Position numbers and translations under genes: made by a program. From Colwellia sp. PAMC 21821 (GTDB lineage: Bacteria; Pseudomonadota; Gammaproteobacteria; Enterobacterales; Alteromonadaceae), in contig NZ_CP014943.1 in assembly GCF_002077175.1 (NCBI RefSeq), forward strand, positions 186,001 to 250,000: a stretch of DNA of 64,000 bases, given 5' to 3'. The first letter of the stretch is position 1. Every line of letters starts with the position of its first letter. Under the pieces are notes generated by a model that was given only the letters and a program-made list of their open reading frames with translations, did not search any database and was not told the origin of the DNA. Positions 9,435 through 18,416 of the stretch are shown here, piece after piece.

Positions 9435-10202
9435 ATGAGTTTATCTACTCAATATAAAAGTTTAAAGGATAAAGTTGTTTTTATTACCGGTGGTGCTGGT
9501 GGCATAGGCGCTTCTATGGTTAAGGCATTTAGAGCACAACAAGCAAAAGTTGCCTTTATCGACTCAAACAAAGTGATGGCAGAAGCATTAATCAATTCGT
9601 TATCACCCACTCCAGACAATGGGCTTTGGTATAAAACTGTTGATGTTACAGATTCTGATGCCCTTCAGGTCTCTATTCATGAAGCTGTAGAACATTTTGG
9701 CGGTATAGACGTGCTAGTCAATAATGTTGGTAATGATCACCGCCAAGATATTGAAAATATTTCAGCTTATGATTGGCATAAGTGTATGCAGGTCAATTTA
9801 GATCCTGCTTTTTTTGCTGCACAAGCTGCCTATAAAACAATGAAAAAAAATGGTGCTGGTAGCATCATTAACTTTAGCTCTATTAATGCATTGATAGGCC
9901 TGCAACATATGACCGGCTATGTTACTGCCAAAGCGGGTTTAATTGGCATGACCAAAGCATTATCAAAAGAGTTTGGCGAGCATAATATTCGAGTCAACGC
10001 TATTGTACCTGGCTGGGTGGCTACTGAACGGCAATTATCAAGCTGGTTAACAGACGAAGAAGAGCAAAAATGGATGGAATGCATGGCTTTAAAAAAGAGG
10101 ATATTACCTGAAGACGTTGCTAATTTAGCACTTTTTTTAGCCTCTAATGACAGTGCTCTTATCACCGGACAAGGCATTGTAATTGATGGTGGGAGAACTT
10201 AA
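9435..10202 (+). CDS. SDR-family aldose (probably galactose) 1-dehydrogenase
   Basis: Short-chain dehydrogenase of 255 residues. The cofactor loop TGGAGGIG is at 18-25, NNVGN near 96-100, and the catalytic set is Asn121, Ser149 (INFSSIN), Tyr162 and Lys166 (GYVTAKAG). The C-terminal part PGWVATERQ followed by SWLTDEEE and LFLASNDS resembles SDR sugar dehydrogenases that oxidise galactose, fucose or xylose to lactones. In this operon (dgoK, dgoA, lactonase) the likely role is oxidation of galactose to galactonolactone. GGAG at 9424-9427 is 7 bases before the ATG at 9435, which I prefer over the ATG at 9429. Substrate is inferred from context. Confidence 0.82.
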   Translation: MSLSTQYKSLKDKVVFITGGAGGIGASMVKAFRAQQAKVAFIDSNKVMAEALINSLSPTPDNGLWYKTVDVTDSDALQVSIHEAVEHFGGIDVLVNNVGNDHRQDIENISAYDWHKCMQVNLDPAFFAAQAAYKTMKKNGAGSIINFSSINALIGLQHMTGYVTAKAGLIGMTKALSKEFGEHNIRVNAIVPGWVATERQLSSWLTDEEEQKWMECMALKKRILPEDVANLALFLASNDSALITGQGIVIDGGRT

Positions 10203-11162
10203 TTGACAGCTTGTAACTATATTATTGCAGTTGATTGGGGCACTAGCCATTTACGTGCATTCCTATGCCAAGTAAATGCCGACAAAACCCTAACGTCAAA
10301 AGAAGAAGCTAATAGCTTAGGTGTTAATAAAGTCGTTGATAGTTTTGAAAAAACACTACTCGATTGCATTGAGCCATGGGTGAAACAACATGGTAAACTG
10401 CCCATTTATATGATGGGTCAAATAGGCTCAAGTATAGGTTGGAAAGAAACAGAATATCTTCCATGCCCCACAAAGCTGGGCAATATCCCATCGAAATGCA
10501 CTAACTTCGTTTGTGCAGGCCATCAAATTAGTATCGTTCCCGGTTTAAGTTGCCGTTTAAAAAATGATAATTACGATGTTATGCGTGGTGAAGAGTTACA
10601 AGTACTGGGTTGGCTGCAGCTAAGTCCTGAAAATTTTTCTAATACTCATTTAGTATGCCTGCCTGGTACACACACTAAATGGGTTTTAATTAACAATGGT
10701 AGCATTGAATTATTCAAAACCGCCATGACCGGCGAGTTATTTGATCTTTTAACTAACCACAGCATTCTGATTAAAAAAAATCACGCGGTTTTCGATGAGG
10801 TATCTTTTCAAAAAGGTGCCGACTTTACTTTAAAAAGCGAATTAGGAAGCTTTACGCATGGTTTATTTAGCGTCAGAAGTAAGCAACTTTTCGGAGAGTT
10901 AAACGATTCACAAGCCTATTCGTATCTATCAGGATTACTGATCGGGAGTGATGTTAGGGCCGCGATGAACGCAGAAGAATGGCAATCAGCCGATTTAAGT
11001 GAGGTTACCATTATAGGCGCCCCACACTTAAGTCAGCAATTTTCACAAGTACTTAATATGCATGGTATAAAAACCAATATATGTAAAGTAACAGATATGA
11101 CTTTACTAGGGTTTAACGCTGTTTATCAGCAAATAGTCGCACTTTCCTCTAGCAACCACTAA
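10203..11162 (+). CDS. dgoK: 2-dehydro-3-deoxygalactonokinase
   Basis: Phosphorylates 2-keto-3-deoxygalactonate at O-6 in galactonate catabolism. The 319 residues start with the ASKHA-type phosphate loop IIAVDWGTSHLRAF and include MGQIGSSIGW and CLPGTHTKWV, the family's conserved blocks. The start is TTG at 10203 immediately after the dehydrogenase stop, with GGAG about 7 bases upstream inside the previous gene, which indicates translational coupling. The product feeds the adjacent aldolase gene. Length is normal for DgoK. Confidence 0.9.
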   Translation: MTACNYIIAVDWGTSHLRAFLCQVNADKTLTSKEEANSLGVNKVVDSFEKTLLDCIEPWVKQHGKLPIYMMGQIGSSIGWKETEYLPCPTKLGNIPSKCTNFVCAGHQISIVPGLSCRLKNDNYDVMRGEELQVLGWLQLSPENFSNTHLVCLPGTHTKWVLINNGSIELFKTAMTGELFDLLTNHSILIKKNHAVFDEVSFQKGADFTLKSELGSFTHGLFSVRSKQLFGELNDSQAYSYLSGLLIGSDVRAAMNAEEWQSADLSEVTIIGAPHLSQQFSQVLNMHGIKTNICKVTDMTLLGFNAVYQQIVALSSSNH

Positions 11163-11200
11163 CGCTGTATTTAAATTTAATAAGGAAATAAGGAAATAAC

Positions 11201-11815
11201 GTGGAAACCTTTATTAAAAAACACCCTGTTATTGCTATTTTACGTGGCGTAACACCCAATGAAGTTGTCGATATTTCTCTTTGCCTTTATCAGTATGGCA
11301 TTCGAGTTATTGAAGTTCCTCTAAACTCACCTAACGCGCTGGACTCTATTGCAAAGCTAGTATCAGTGATGCCAAAAGACTGCTTAATTGGCGCAGGTAC
11401 CGTGCTAAGTTTAGAACAGGTGAAGCAAGTTGAAGATATTGGCGCTAAACTGATAATTTCTCCTCATTGTGACACTAAAATCATTCAGTATTGTTTATTA
11501 AATAACATCCATGTAATTCCAGGAATAGCAACAGCTACAGAGGCATTTTCTGCTTATCATGCCGGTGCAAGATGGTTAAAACTTTTCCCAGCACAAACGT
11601 ATGGGTTCTCACACATAAAAGCACTTAAATCAGTTTTACCAAATGATGTTCATATTATCCCCGTTGGCGGTGTTTCAAACACTAACGTTTTAAAGTGGTT
11701 AGCATCTGACGCAAGTGCTCTAGGTATCGGAAATAGCTTATATCAGCGCAATGATATTCCCGCAGTCGTCAAGAATAAAGTTATTTTACTCAATGAAATA
11801 TTAGGTACAATTTAA
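11201..11815 (+). CDS. dgoA: 2-dehydro-3-deoxy-6-phosphogalactonate aldolase
   Basis: Class I aldolase that splits 2-keto-3-deoxy-6-phosphogalactonate into pyruvate and glyceraldehyde-3-phosphate. The 204 residues have HPVIAILRG at the N-terminus, Glu39 in RVIEVPLNSP, the GAGTVL loop, and WLKLFPAQ with Lys127 as the expected Schiff-base lysine. KDPG aldolases of the Entner-Doudoroff pathway are close relatives, but the dgoK neighbour and DgoA-like active-site blocks favour the galactonate enzyme. The GTG start at 11201 is preceded by two tandem AAGGAAAT units, either of which can act as ribosome site. Confidence 0.9.
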   Translation: METFIKKHPVIAILRGVTPNEVVDISLCLYQYGIRVIEVPLNSPNALDSIAKLVSVMPKDCLIGAGTVLSLEQVKQVEDIGAKLIISPHCDTKIIQYCLLNNIHVIPGIATATEAFSAYHAGARWLKLFPAQTYGFSHIKALKSVLPNDVHIIPVGGVSNTNVLKWLASDASALGIGNSLYQRNDIPAVVKNKVILLNEILGTI

Positions 11816-11821
11816 ATAGCT

Positions 11822-12721
11822 ATGATTAATAATTCACCATCAGCCAAACTCATTAAAATTATTCCTTGCCAATGCCAATTGGGTGAAAATGTATTGTGGC
11901 ATACAGAGCAGCAGGCTATATATTGGGTAGATATTGAAAATTCTGATTTATACCGTTTTTATACCCTTGATCAAGTTTTAGAAAAGTTCTCGCTACCACA
12001 GCGTATCGGGAGTTTTGCATTTACCAACAACGCCAATCAAATTATTGCCGCCTTTGAACAAGGCATTGCACGATATAACCTCAGTACATCGAAATTAGAA
12101 TGGATAAATCAGCCTGAACATCACGTTGCAGGCAACCGCTTTAACGATGGTAAAGCCGATCGTCAAGGCCGTTTTTGGGCTGGTACCATGGTAGAAAACT
12201 CAACTTTATCAACACAAAGTGGAGCTTTATATTGTTTGGATCATCAATTAGATTGTCATAAAAAAATAAAAAACTTACAAATATCTAATGGTTTATGCTG
12301 GAATAAAGCTGGTGATACCCTTTACCACACCGACTCATTAACTCATAAAATATTTCAATATGACTTTTGTAAAGATACCACCGAAATTACCAACAAGCGC
12401 TTATTTGCCAGTACAAATACATCTACATTTCCTGATGGTTCAACTATTGATGCGCAAGACCATTTATGGAATGCCCAATGGGGTAGTAGTAAAGTGGTTA
12501 GATATAATAAAAATGGCGATATCGACTTCGAAATTACCCTACCTGTATCGCAGCCCTCATGTGTTTCTATAGGCGGGCCAGATCTTAACTGGTTAATTAT
12601 CACTAGTGCAAAACAAGACTTAACTGCAAGTGAACTTGCTAAAAAGCCATTATCTGGCAATGTATTTATTTATCAGTTACAAGGTGTTACTGGCTTAGTT
12701 GAACCAATTTGTACTATATAG
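11822..12721 (+). CDS. SMP-30/gluconolactonase-family sugar lactonase
   Basis: Six-bladed propeller lactonase of 299 residues. The divalent-metal ligands of the family can be placed at Glu22 (LGENVLWH), Asn156 (ISNGLCW) and Asp205 (FPDGSTID), and NRFNDGKADRQGRFWAGTM is the typical central block. It would hydrolyse the lactone formed by the upstream dehydrogenase to the aldonate. It starts six bases after dgoA; only a weak ribosome site is visible, which suggests coupled translation. No signal peptide, so cytoplasmic. Specificity for galactonolactone is inferred from the operon. Confidence 0.85.
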   Translation: MINNSPSAKLIKIIPCQCQLGENVLWHTEQQAIYWVDIENSDLYRFYTLDQVLEKFSLPQRIGSFAFTNNANQIIAAFEQGIARYNLSTSKLEWINQPEHHVAGNRFNDGKADRQGRFWAGTMVENSTLSTQSGALYCLDHQLDCHKKIKNLQISNGLCWNKAGDTLYHTDSLTHKIFQYDFCKDTTEITNKRLFASTNTSTFPDGSTIDAQDHLWNAQWGSSKVVRYNKNGDIDFEITLPVSQPSCVSIGGPDLNWLIITSAKQDLTASELAKKPLSGNVFIYQLQGVTGLVEPICTI

Positions 12722-12853
12722 CCGCAACCACATAGTCCCAAGCTCGTTAAGCACTTTAATGAGTTATTTAGAAACAATGTCGAGTTTTCATGAGATAAAT
12801 CCTTTCATATTACTCATTGCTAGACAAAAACAGTGTTAAATGCTTTAATTATT

Positions 12854-12874
12854 TTATCTTATAAATAATACTTA
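12854..12874. promoter_or_regulatory. Shared 21-bp gal motif, copy upstream of galM
   Basis: The core TTATCTTATAAATAA followed by TACTTA matches the sequence before galE in 20 of 21 positions. It ends 9 bases before the galM start. The outer TTAT/ATAA halves give weak dyad symmetry. It may be an operator for an unlinked sugar regulator or part of a promoter. Confidence 0.5.
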
Positions 12875-12883
12875 ATTGACTTT

Positions 12884-13771
12884 GTGACTTCTATATTTTT
12901 GACTAATAATGTAGCTAAAGTAGAAATATCACCCGCATTGGGTGGTGCTATTTTAGCTTATGAGGCCAAATTAAATAATAAATTTGTCGCCATTTTAAGA
13001 AAAACAAATAACGTAAAGTCTGTTTTAGACAGTAATTGTTTTCCATTAATACCCTACTCTAACCGTATAAGAGAAGGTCAATTCACTTGGCAAGAAACAG
13101 CTATTTCCCTGCCACTTAATCACTTACCCGAAAAGCATAGTATTCATGGCCATGGCTGGCAATTACCTTGGACTATTACCGAACAATCAGAGCAGAGTTT
13201 AACCCTAGAATATCATTATAATATCGCTGAATGGCCTTATGCTTACCTTGCTACACAAGTATTTACACTTAAAGAAAAAGCGCTAAGTATCACCTTAACA
13301 ATGAAAAATACTGACAATTGCGCAATACCTGCAGGTTTAGGGTTACACCCTTATTTTAATTTAACTAGGGGAACATTAATTCAATGTGACGTTGATCAGA
13401 TGTGGGCGGTAGATGATGAATGTATGCCAACGCAGTTGGTAGATAAACCTTCAGCTATGAATAGATCGGCCGGATTCCCCGTACATGGCAGTAATTTAGA
13501 TAATGTTTTTACCGGTTTTACCGGCGATGCAACAGTAACATGGCCTGAACTCAGTGCAAAAGCCAGCATTAGCACAAGTTCGAACTGTCAGTTTTTAGTT
13601 ATATATAGCCCAGAGGGAGAAGACTATTTTTGCTTCGAACCGGTAACTCATTGCACAGACGCAATCAACATGGCAGGTAAAGGTATTAAAAAAACCGGTA
13701 TTACGGTTTTAAAACCTAACGAAGCAGTGTCTATATCAATGAAAATTTCGCCAAAAGCATTAGTTATTTAA
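12884..13771 (+). CDS. galM: Aldose 1-epimerase (galactose mutarotase)
   Basis: Interconverts alpha and beta anomers of galactose, supplying the form needed by GalK or by the dehydrogenase. The 295 residues contain the family's substrate-binding and catalytic residues His88 (SIHGHGW), His155 (GLGLHPYFNL) and Glu252 (YFCFEPVTH). The GTG start at 12884 has no clear ribosome site, so the start is somewhat uncertain, but the N-terminal beta-strand EISPALGGAI fits. It lies 162 bp after the dgo operon and has its own upstream motif shared with galE, so it is probably transcribed separately. Confidence 0.88.
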   Translation: MTSIFLTNNVAKVEISPALGGAILAYEAKLNNKFVAILRKTNNVKSVLDSNCFPLIPYSNRIREGQFTWQETAISLPLNHLPEKHSIHGHGWQLPWTITEQSEQSLTLEYHYNIAEWPYAYLATQVFTLKEKALSITLTMKNTDNCAIPAGLGLHPYFNLTRGTLIQCDVDQMWAVDDECMPTQLVDKPSAMNRSAGFPVHGSNLDNVFTGFTGDATVTWPELSAKASISTSSNCQFLVIYSPEGEDYFCFEPVTHCTDAINMAGKGIKKTGITVLKPNEAVSISMKISPKALVI

Positions 13772-13856
13772 CACTTATCACGGCCAAAATTAACAGTAGG
13801 ACTTAGGCGCCTATTGTTTTACTTAAAAACAAACAAGCTCCCTTCTCTAATAAAAA

Positions 13857-13898
13857 AATGCGAGTTTGATAAACATTTCAATTTATCAAACTCGCATT
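13857..13898 (-). terminator. Strong hairpin terminator between galM and alpha-galactosidase
   Basis: A 17-bp perfect stem (13857-13873 with 13882-13898) encloses an 8-base loop. Read on the minus strand it is followed by a run of T, so it terminates the alpha-galactosidase transcript. It may also stop plus-strand galM transcripts. Confidence 0.85.
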
Positions 13899-13966
13899 AT
13901 TAAAAAACGATTAAAAAAAACAATTTAGAAGTAGCTTTATCTAGCTATTTTATAATCGTTTTATAA

Positions 13967-16105
13967 CTAGTTCTTTACTTCGTTTAATTCAAAAATTAAC
14001 GAAGACTGTGGAAATAGCACAGGTAGCTGCATGCCCATTTGCATAAGTGACGCACCTGAAAATACTTGCTGCTCAATAACACTTAATACAGAAGGAGAGT
14101 ATTCTTTAAGTTTTGTTGGCCAAACAAGCGATAACTGATAGGTTTTTTCGGTATCTAAGCCGACAAAACGGTATTTTGGTGGTGTAGTTCTCTTAGTTTC
14201 ATTAACGCTATTATAAGCAAAAAGTGCTTGCGATTTTTCTTCATTAATAAGACCAAAATTGATCGAGTCACCATCACGATTAAAGCGCACTAACTCGCCA
14301 GTGTGAATTAATTTACGATGTTTTTTGTGTAAAGCTATCACCGTTTTTAATTGCTCGCATTCAAGCTCTGTCAATTCTCTTGGATCCATTTCAAGTCCCA
14401 TATGACCAAAAAATGCCACCGCTGCGCGCATCTCCATGCTAACTATACGACCTGTAATATGACATTCTCTTGGACCAATATGTGCGCCCATAACCTCACT
14501 AGGAAAGAAGAATGAGCAACCACGTTGAATAGTTAATCTATCTAAAGCGTCATTTGAGTCAGAAGTCCATACACGGTCGGTATGCGCTAACACGCCATAG
14601 TCAACTCTAGCCCCACCCGATGAACAGCTTTCAATTTCAACATGTTGATGCTTATCTTTAATACGATCAATAAGTTGGTAAACTGCTTTAGTTTGCTGAT
14701 GAATTGCAGGTTTACCTAAGGCATTACCTGCATGGTTGATATCTCGGTTCATATCCCACTTAATGTAAACTATTTTCGGGTACTCAACCAAAATGTCATC
14801 AATAGCATTAAATAAATACTCAACGACTTCAGAGCGGGTTAAATCTAGCACTAATTGATTGCGAAAATTTAACTGTGCATTGCCGACTGTAGATAGAACC
14901 CAATCAGGATGTGCACGGTATAAGTCACTGTCAGGGTTAACCATTTCAGGTTCAAACCATAAACCAAACTCCATACCCTTTTGATTAACATGGTCAATAA
15001 CAGGCGATAAACCCTCTGGATAGATCTCTTTATCAACGACCCAGTCACCTAAACCCGCAAAATCACCACGGCGGCCTTTAAACCAACCATCGTCTAGAAC
15101 AAAACGCTCTGCACCTAAACCCGCAACTTTATCAGCCAAGCCTTTTAAAGTTTCTACATCATGATCAAAATAAATCCCTTCCCATGTGTTGTAATGAACT
15201 GGGCGAGGTTTTTGACTTAGTTTAGGTGAAAGTAGCTCAGCACGAACAAACTGGTGAAAACAACGAGACAAGCCGCTAAAACCTTTATCTGAATATGCCG
15301 CATATAAGGTCGGGCTTTCATAAGATTCATTAGGTGCAAGCTCTAGCTCACCTGGCATAAGTAGCTCACCTAATTGCACATAGCTTCGACCTTCAGCTAA
15401 AAGCTCTGCACGCATTTTGTGATTGCCACTCCAGCCAAGATGGAAGCCATAACATTCGCCAGCTTGTTCATGCGTAAAGTTATTATGCATAACCATACCT
15501 GGAAAGTTATCGTGCGATGTTTTGCCTTTGCGGTTTTCACGCACAAAGCTACCTAAAAATAAATCAAGTGAATTGCATTGAAATTCATTTGACCAACGTC
15601 CTTCAAACGACATAATTTTATTCATTTGATCAGGCAATGTTATCGTTGGTGCTGCACACCAATTCACTGATAGCGGCTGTTCACTTAAATTAACCACTTT
15701 AGTTGAAGCTGATAAAACATCAGTATCTTTATGTAATGATAAAGTATGAACTAATTTAATATTTCGAATTGTATCGACGGTTTCAAAAATTACATTTTGC
15801 TCGTCAGATTGAACAATATTAGCCAATTCGCCGCCAAACGACCAAGCATAGTCATGATTATTTAATTCAAGACCCGGCGCACCTGTGAAACCTTCACCTA
15901 CTAAGGGAGATAGAGAAATAGGCGCTTCGATAACCAATGAGCATTTTGCTTCTTGTCTTGTCGACAACATGGTTAACATTTGTGCGGAGGTTTGTTTAGA
16001 TAAAACCTTTCCCCAATAAAGAATTGCTGGCGTTTTATTTTGACAATCAACAATTAAGCTAGAATTAGTACTATTGAGTTGAACATAGTGCTGGGTTGGT
16101 TTCAT
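13967..16105 (-). CDS. GH36 alpha-galactosidase
   Basis: Hydrolyses alpha-galactosides such as melibiose or raffinose-type sugars. The 712 residues show the GH36 order: N-terminal beta-supersandwich, then the barrel with FVLDDGWFKGRRGDFAGLGDW, FGLWFEPEMVNPDSDLY, YIKWDMNRDI with nucleophile Asp451, and WTSDSNDALDR with acid/base Asp516. No signal peptide is visible, so it is expected in the cytoplasm and depends on uptake of intact galactosides. It is divergent from the GH42 gene (218 bp between starts). RafA/AgaA-type subfamily is likely; exact substrate is not shown. Confidence 0.93.
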   Translation of the reverse strand: MKPTQHYVQLNSTNSSLIVDCQNKTPAILYWGKVLSKQTSAQMLTMLSTRQEAKCSLVIEAPISLSPLVGEGFTGAPGLELNNHDYAWSFGGELANIVQSDEQNVIFETVDTIRNIKLVHTLSLHKDTDVLSASTKVVNLSEQPLSVNWCAAPTITLPDQMNKIMSFEGRWSNEFQCNSLDLFLGSFVRENRKGKTSHDNFPGMVMHNNFTHEQAGECYGFHLGWSGNHKMRAELLAEGRSYVQLGELLMPGELELAPNESYESPTLYAAYSDKGFSGLSRCFHQFVRAELLSPKLSQKPRPVHYNTWEGIYFDHDVETLKGLADKVAGLGAERFVLDDGWFKGRRGDFAGLGDWVVDKEIYPEGLSPVIDHVNQKGMEFGLWFEPEMVNPDSDLYRAHPDWVLSTVGNAQLNFRNQLVLDLTRSEVVEYLFNAIDDILVEYPKIVYIKWDMNRDINHAGNALGKPAIHQQTKAVYQLIDRIKDKHQHVEIESCSSGGARVDYGVLAHTDRVWTSDSNDALDRLTIQRGCSFFFPSEVMGAHIGPRECHITGRIVSMEMRAAVAFFGHMGLEMDPRELTELECEQLKTVIALHKKHRKLIHTGELVRFNRDGDSINFGLINEEKSQALFAYNSVNETKRTTPPKYRFVGLDTEKTYQLSLVWPTKLKEYSPSVLSVIEQQVFSGASLMQMGMQLPVLFPQSSLIFELNEVKN

Positions 16106-16264
16106 GGTAAACGTCCTTCATCTTGAAATATTTTACTGATATTTTGTTAGTAGCAATGAACAGGGTTAAATTTATCAACCTAAAACTGCTCGAATGAATT
16201 AAAAACTTTATCTCATTTATAAATTAGCTAAAATAATTAGCTCAATGTAAATACCTCTGGAATA

Positions 16265-16280
16265 TATCATATAAATAAGG
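16265..16280. promoter_or_regulatory. gal motif, weaker copy between the two galactosidase genes
   Basis: TATCATATAAATAAGG matches the galE copy (TATCTTATAAATAAGA) at 14 of 16 positions and lies 43 bases before the GH42 start, within the divergent promoter region. Same possible roles as the galM and galE copies. Confidence 0.4.
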
Positions 16281-16323
16281 TTAGTATGTATAAAAGATTT
16301 TAAATAAAATAGCGGAATAAAAA

Positions 16324-18291
16324 ATGTTAGGTGTTTGTTATTATCCAGAGCATTGGCCAGAATCAATGTGGGCTCAAGATGCTAAAGAAATGCGTGAGTT
16401 AGGATTACGTTATGTGCGTATTGGTGAATTTGCTTGGTCAAGAATTGAAGCAAATGAAGGCGCTTACACATTTGAATGGTTAGACCGCGCAATTGAAACC
16501 TTAGTAAGCGCAGGCTTAGAGGTTATCATGTGTACCCCAACAGCCACCCCACCGAAGTGGTTAATTGATAAATACCCTGATATTTTACCTGTCGATATTA
16601 ATACTGGTACAACACGTGGTTTTGGTTCTCGCCGACATTACGACTTTTCTAGTCAAAATTACTTTCGAGAAGCCATGCGCATATCGGAAGTTTTAGCGAA
16701 AAGATACGGTGAACATCCGGCAATTTGTGGTTGGCAAACAGATAACGAGTTGGCCTGTCACGATACTACGCATAGTGGTTCTGTGGCCGCTAAAGAAGCA
16801 TTTCAAGTTTGGTGTAAAGCACGTTACCAGTCAATTGACAAACTTAATAGCGAATGGGGCACAGTCTTTTGGTCAATGGAATACCAAAATTTTGAGCAAA
16901 TAGAGTTACCTATTTTAGCTGTAACTGAAACCCACCCTGCACATCAATTGGCTTATCGTCGATTTAGTTCAGACCAAGTCATTAGCTTTCATAATCGAAT
17001 GATCGAAATCATTCGCCAATATGCTCCTAATAGATTTGTAACACACAACTTTATTCCAATGGTTGATACGCAAACCGATAATTATGCGCTAGCTGAAAAT
17101 TTAGACTTTGTTAGTTACGACAATTATCCCTTAGGTCGTTCAGATTTATTCTTTGCAGATAAACCCGCCGAAGAATTTAAACCTTATATGCGAACCGGTC
17201 ATCCTGATTTTGCCAGTTACGACTTTGACCAAAGCCGTGGCATCAGCAAAAAGAATTTTTGGATTATGGAGCAACAACCTGGTCCTGTTAATTGGGCACA
17301 CCATAACCCACGCCCTGAAAAAGGTATGGTGCGTTTATGGTCTTGGCAGGCATTTGCACATGGTGCAGATTGTGTGTGTTATTTCCGCTGGCGCCAAGCA
17401 CCTTTTGCACAAGAGCAAATGCATGCAGGCGTAAAACGTAACGACAACTCAAAAGCTGCAGCTTGGGCTGAAATTGAGCAAATGCGTGATGAATTAACCG
17501 CGGTAGATTTTTCAATTGAAGCGCCGGTTCAAGCACGAGTAGCCATCATTTCAGGCACGGTTAATCAATGGGTTAGTGAAATTGAACGCCAAGGTGATAG
17601 TTACAACCACCAGAAAACAGAATTTTCCTATTACTCAGCATTACGCCAATTAGGATTAGCTGTAGACTTTATTTCTACTGACAGTGATTTTGAACCATAC
17701 GACTTAATTATTGCGCCTTGTTTGCCGATTGTAAGTGATACTTTTATTGAAAAATGTCAACAAGCGAATGCACATTTTATCTTTGGTCCTCGTTCGGGTA
17801 GTAAAACAGATGAACTCTCTCTAGCGCCAAATTTACCACCAGGTAAACTTCAAACATTATTGCCTATTAAAGTGTTATCGACTGAAACAATTAGACCTGA
17901 TTGCAGTGAAAAATTGTTTTATCAAGGAGACACATTCGAGAGTAGATGTTGGCGCGAAGAGTTGCATGTGCCAACTGGGGCAACCATAGTGGCAAGCTAT
18001 CATGATGATACCCCTGCTGTCGTGCGACAAGGTAAGATAACTTATGTGGCAACATTAACTTGTGATACTTTCTTAATCAGCTTATTTGAACAATTAGCAA
18101 ACGAGTGTGCAATACCTAACATACGTCTACCAAAAGATATGCGTGTTGTTCATCGTGGCGATATTGCTTATGTATTTAATTACGCTAGCTATCCTCAGGA
18201 GTTCCCTGCTCTTAACATGGGCACTTTTATATTAGGTCAAGCACAACTAAACGCTTTTGATGTTGCCGTAATTAAAATAAATAAAAGTTAA
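16324..18291 (+). CDS. GH42 beta-galactosidase
   Basis: Cleaves beta-galactosides to galactose. The 655 residues fit GH42: an N-terminal TIM barrel beginning LGVCYYPEHWPESMWAQDA, acid/base Glu142 in TDNELACHD, nucleophile Glu316 in WIMEQQPGPVNW, a trimerisation domain (about 400-590) and a small C-terminal beta domain. No signal sequence is present, so it works in the cytoplasm. The ATG at 16324 fits the conserved N-terminus. It is divergent from alpha-galactosidase and precedes a sodium/sugar symporter, so import and hydrolysis are probably coupled. GH42 enzymes often prefer short galacto-oligosaccharides; the substrate here is not shown. Confidence 0.93.
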   Translation: MLGVCYYPEHWPESMWAQDAKEMRELGLRYVRIGEFAWSRIEANEGAYTFEWLDRAIETLVSAGLEVIMCTPTATPPKWLIDKYPDILPVDINTGTTRGFGSRRHYDFSSQNYFREAMRISEVLAKRYGEHPAICGWQTDNELACHDTTHSGSVAAKEAFQVWCKARYQSIDKLNSEWGTVFWSMEYQNFEQIELPILAVTETHPAHQLAYRRFSSDQVISFHNRMIEIIRQYAPNRFVTHNFIPMVDTQTDNYALAENLDFVSYDNYPLGRSDLFFADKPAEEFKPYMRTGHPDFASYDFDQSRGISKKNFWIMEQQPGPVNWAHHNPRPEKGMVRLWSWQAFAHGADCVCYFRWRQAPFAQEQMHAGVKRNDNSKAAAWAEIEQMRDELTAVDFSIEAPVQARVAIISGTVNQWVSEIERQGDSYNHQKTEFSYYSALRQLGLAVDFISTDSDFEPYDLIIAPCLPIVSDTFIEKCQQANAHFIFGPRSGSKTDELSLAPNLPPGKLQTLLPIKVLSTETIRPDCSEKLFYQGDTFESRCWREELHVPTGATIVASYHDDTPAVVRQGKITYVATLTCDTFLISLFEQLANECAIPNIRLPKDMRVVHRGDIAYVFNYASYPQEFPALNMGTFILGQAQLNAFDVAVIKINKS

Positions 18292-18380
18292 CTTAACTTT
18301 AGTGAAGTCAGGTGAAGTTAAGCTAAGCTTAAGTAAAACATAAATAAAAAACTGCTGAGCTACGTTAGCATTACGTAGCT
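18288..18380. terminator. Two hairpins between the GH42 gene and the symporter
   Basis: The first (18288-18299 with 18315-18326) pairs 11 of 12 bases and includes the GH42 stop codon. The second has perfect 8-bp arms AGCTACGT (18358-18365) and ACGTAGCT (18373-18380). Neither has a clear T-run. They may attenuate or stabilise the transcript between the two genes. Confidence 0.35.
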
Positions 18381-18416
18381 TTATGTATAAAACTAGTAAA
18401 TATCGGGGAAGTATTC

